A stretch of DNA of 64,000 bases from Clostridium sporogenes (GTDB lineage: Bacteria > Bacillota > Clostridia > Clostridiales > Clostridiaceae), in NCBI RefSeq assembly GCF_001020205.1, contig NZ_CP011663.1, positions 930,001-994,000 on the forward strand. Direction: 5' to 3'. The position numbers and the translations under genes were made by a program. The notes beneath the pieces were generated by a model, which was not told the origin of the DNA, searched no databases, and saw only the letters and a list, made by a program, of their open reading frames with translations. Shown in pieces: positions 62,637 through 64,000 of this stretch. The stretch's first letter is position 1; each line of letters opens with the position of its first letter.

Positions 62637-64000
62637 ATGAAACTAGAAAGTGGACAAAATAGAATAGTTAAAAGTAAACATTTAGGATACGGACTATTAA
62701 GAGGAGCTGTAGGTACTGGAAAAACTACTGCAGCTATATATAGAGGTATTTATTTAAAAAATCAATATTGTATGTATGATAAAGATAAGGTATTAATTAT
62801 ATCAAAGAATGAAGAAAATTTAAATCATATTAAGAACATATATAATGATGCAGAAAAAACAGGAATTCAATATATTACTTTATTTTCTTATATCGAGGAC
62901 AAGTTATATTTTAGTGTTATATATAAACTTATAAACAAGTATTTTTGGGAGTACATAGAAAATAACAATCTACAATACGAATTAGTAAGTGAAAAAGAAA
63001 AGCGAACTATAATTGAAGAATGTATAAATGATGTAAAATATGAATACAAAGATTTGAAATATATAGACATAAAATATAGCAAATTCTTTTTAGAAGAAAT
63101 ACAATGGATGAAAGACTGTATGTATTATGATATAGAAGAATACAAAAGCGCAGATAGAATAGGGAGAAAAACAAAAAAAGGTGAAGGCCCTCAAAGAATT
63201 ATAAAAGATTCAAAAACTAGAGAAGCAGTATTTGAAATTATGCTTTTATATAATGAAAAATTAAAGGATAAAAATTTGGTGGACTATAGTGATGTAGTAT
63301 CTATAGCATTAAAAGAAGTTTTTCAAAATAAAGAAAATAAATTTAATCACATAATAGTAGATGAGGCACAAAATTTTACTAAACTAGAATTAAAATTTAT
63401 AGAGGCTTTAGGAAGAAAAAATATATATTCAAGTATACTGTTTGTTGCAGATAAAGAGAAAAGTTCAAATCCTAAGGGGTGGATAACTAAGGGACGGAAA
63501 TTAAATAATCTTCAACTAGGTTTTGAGTTTAAAAGATTTAATCTGAATAAAAAAATAGCTATTAATGTTAAAGAAAAAGTAGAAACATATATAGATGGTT
63601 GTAATTCTAAGAAGAAAGTTCCAAATATTAATATAAGAAATGAAGATGTTTCTAATATAGATAACGCTAATTCAGAAGATAAGGTTTTAGATAAAAACAT
63701 TAAAAATGAATGGCATAAAGATAAGGTGAGCTATGATATGGATAAGTTTGAATATGTAGATATAAAACATAGAAGATCTTATGAATTTTTAAAAGATTTA
63801 GGTAGTAATGAAGAAATTATTGTGGAAGATCAAGGTAGTAAAGAAGAGTACAAAGAGAATGAATTAGTAAAACTACTAGTATTTAATGATATAGCGGCAG
63901 GGGAACCTATACTTATGAACCCTTGTGTAGAAGGAGAGTTCTCTATACCTAAATATTGGGTAAGGGGGATAAAAGATTGCTTCATATTAAAGGTAAAAGG
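62637..64000 (+). CDS. SF1 helicase-like domain fused to a LexA/S24-type peptidase domain (partial)
   Basis: 454 complete codons are visible from ATG 62637 (AGGAGGTGA upstream); the gene runs off the window. Q-motif-like ESGQNRIVKSKHLGYGLLRG, Walker A GAVGTGKT at residues 23-30, and Walker B HIIVDEAQNF (DEAQ at 242-245) identify an SF1/UvrD-type P-loop domain. A degenerate segment at 291-307 replaces the usual motif around N-Y-R, and motifs V-VI are not seen. After an acidic, low-complexity linker, residues 414-455 read VFNDIAAGEPILMNPCVEGE...FILKVKG. This matches the start of the LexA C-terminal domain, with its Ala-Gly cleavage site (AAG, 420-422). The catalytic Ser/Lys should lie just beyond the window. 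Confidence 0.82.
   Translation, partial: MKLESGQNRIVKSKHLGYGLLRGAVGTGKTTAAIYRGIYLKNQYCMYDKDKVLIISKNEENLNHIKNIYNDAEKTGIQYITLFSYIEDKLYFSVIYKLINKYFWEYIENNNLQYELVSEKEKRTIIEECINDVKYEYKDLKYIDIKYSKFFLEEIQWMKDCMYYDIEEYKSADRIGRKTKKGEGPQRIIKDSKTREAVFEIMLLYNEKLKDKNLVDYSDVVSIALKEVFQNKENKFNHIIVDEAQNFTKLELKFIEALGRKNIYSSILFVADKEKSSNPKGWITKGRKLNNLQLGFEFKRFNLNKKIAINVKEKVETYIDGCNSKKKVPNINIRNEDVSNIDNANSEDKVLDKNIKNEWHKDKVSYDMDKFEYVDIKHRRSYEFLKDLGSNEEIIVEDQGSKEEYKENELVKLLVFNDIAAGEPILMNPCVEGEFSIPKYWVRGIKDCFILKVK

Noticed and set aside
1..64000. CRISPR arrays, tRNA, rRNA or an intact transposase
   Set aside because: No regularly spaced repeats, cloverleaf or CCA-like ends, rRNA segments or DDE/serine/tyrosine recombinase motifs were found by eye.

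Overview
The window looks like chromosomal DNA of a spore-forming Clostridium sensu stricto. It is very AT-rich, has strong AGGAGG ribosome-binding sites and several TTG starts, and carries spore genes (a GerAB-type germinant permease, coat-like proteins, a CotA-like oxidase). The proteolytic C. botulinum/C. sporogenes group is a plausible source, because of a lipase of the C. botulinum EstA type and an ornithine cyclodeaminase. That placement is inference, not shown by a marker gene. No rRNA, tRNA, CRISPR array, integrase or intact transposase was seen.

Layout. 1-4.1 kb: end of a germination operon, a broken HD gene, a GNAT, and a MerR-controlled ABC drug exporter. 4.8-6.6 kb: a secreted lipase behind a 9-codon leader ORF, then the first copy of a 280-bp hairpin (MITE-like) element. 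6.7-16 kb: small regulators and enzymes (Crp/Fnr plus SDR, a ThrE-type two-subunit exporter, a MerR-TipAS regulator with a duplicated ligand domain, a nitroreductase, two related mini-proteins). 15.7-17.7 kb: a MarR-MATE efflux pair with three copies of a palindromic operator and an apparently leaderless marR mRNA. 17.8-21.9 kb: a stand-alone MraY, an XRE regulator, and a TetR-radical SAM pair with a clear operator. 21.9-26.1 kb: a visibly GC-richer, probably acquired block (MocR-type regulator, two flavin split-barrel proteins, DUF4491, DUF454) full of gene remnants. 26.3-29.4 kb: an orphan PduB-like microcompartment shell protein, a C45 hydrolase and an AraC-GyrI regulator. 29.7-34.4 kb: a CotA-like multicopper oxidase, a broken P1 peptidase and a frameshifted arylsulfotransferase. 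34.5-43 kb: the second hairpin element, an agmatine deiminase-family enzyme, a MerR gene with an apparent AUA start, two DUF2382 stress proteins, GrpB, YkuD, a His-rich coat-like protein and several relics. 42-47.7 kb: a segmental duplication (unknown 256-aa protein plus ornithine cyclodeaminase) around a membrane protein and a three-rhodanese lipoprotein. 47.9-57.9 kb: EamA and its XRE-cupin regulator, an unknown membrane protein, a MacB-like ABC transporter with its two-component system, ilvE, and bioY under a BirA box.

58-64 kb is the most unusual part. A DUF4145-like/Sel1-repeat protein is followed by a dead 5' stub of a helicase-like gene, an Fe-S (CCG) protein, a cyclase-family hydrolase, and a four-helix-bundle (S23/IVP) gene sandwiched between two structured ~125-bp direct repeats. 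The intact helicase-like gene comes last and runs off the end of the window. Its product joins an SF1 P-loop domain to a LexA/S24-type autoprotease domain.

Many genes are broken by single-base indels, so the window mixes functional regulator-effector pairs with a lot of decay. Some of these indels lie in homopolymers and could be sequencing errors.
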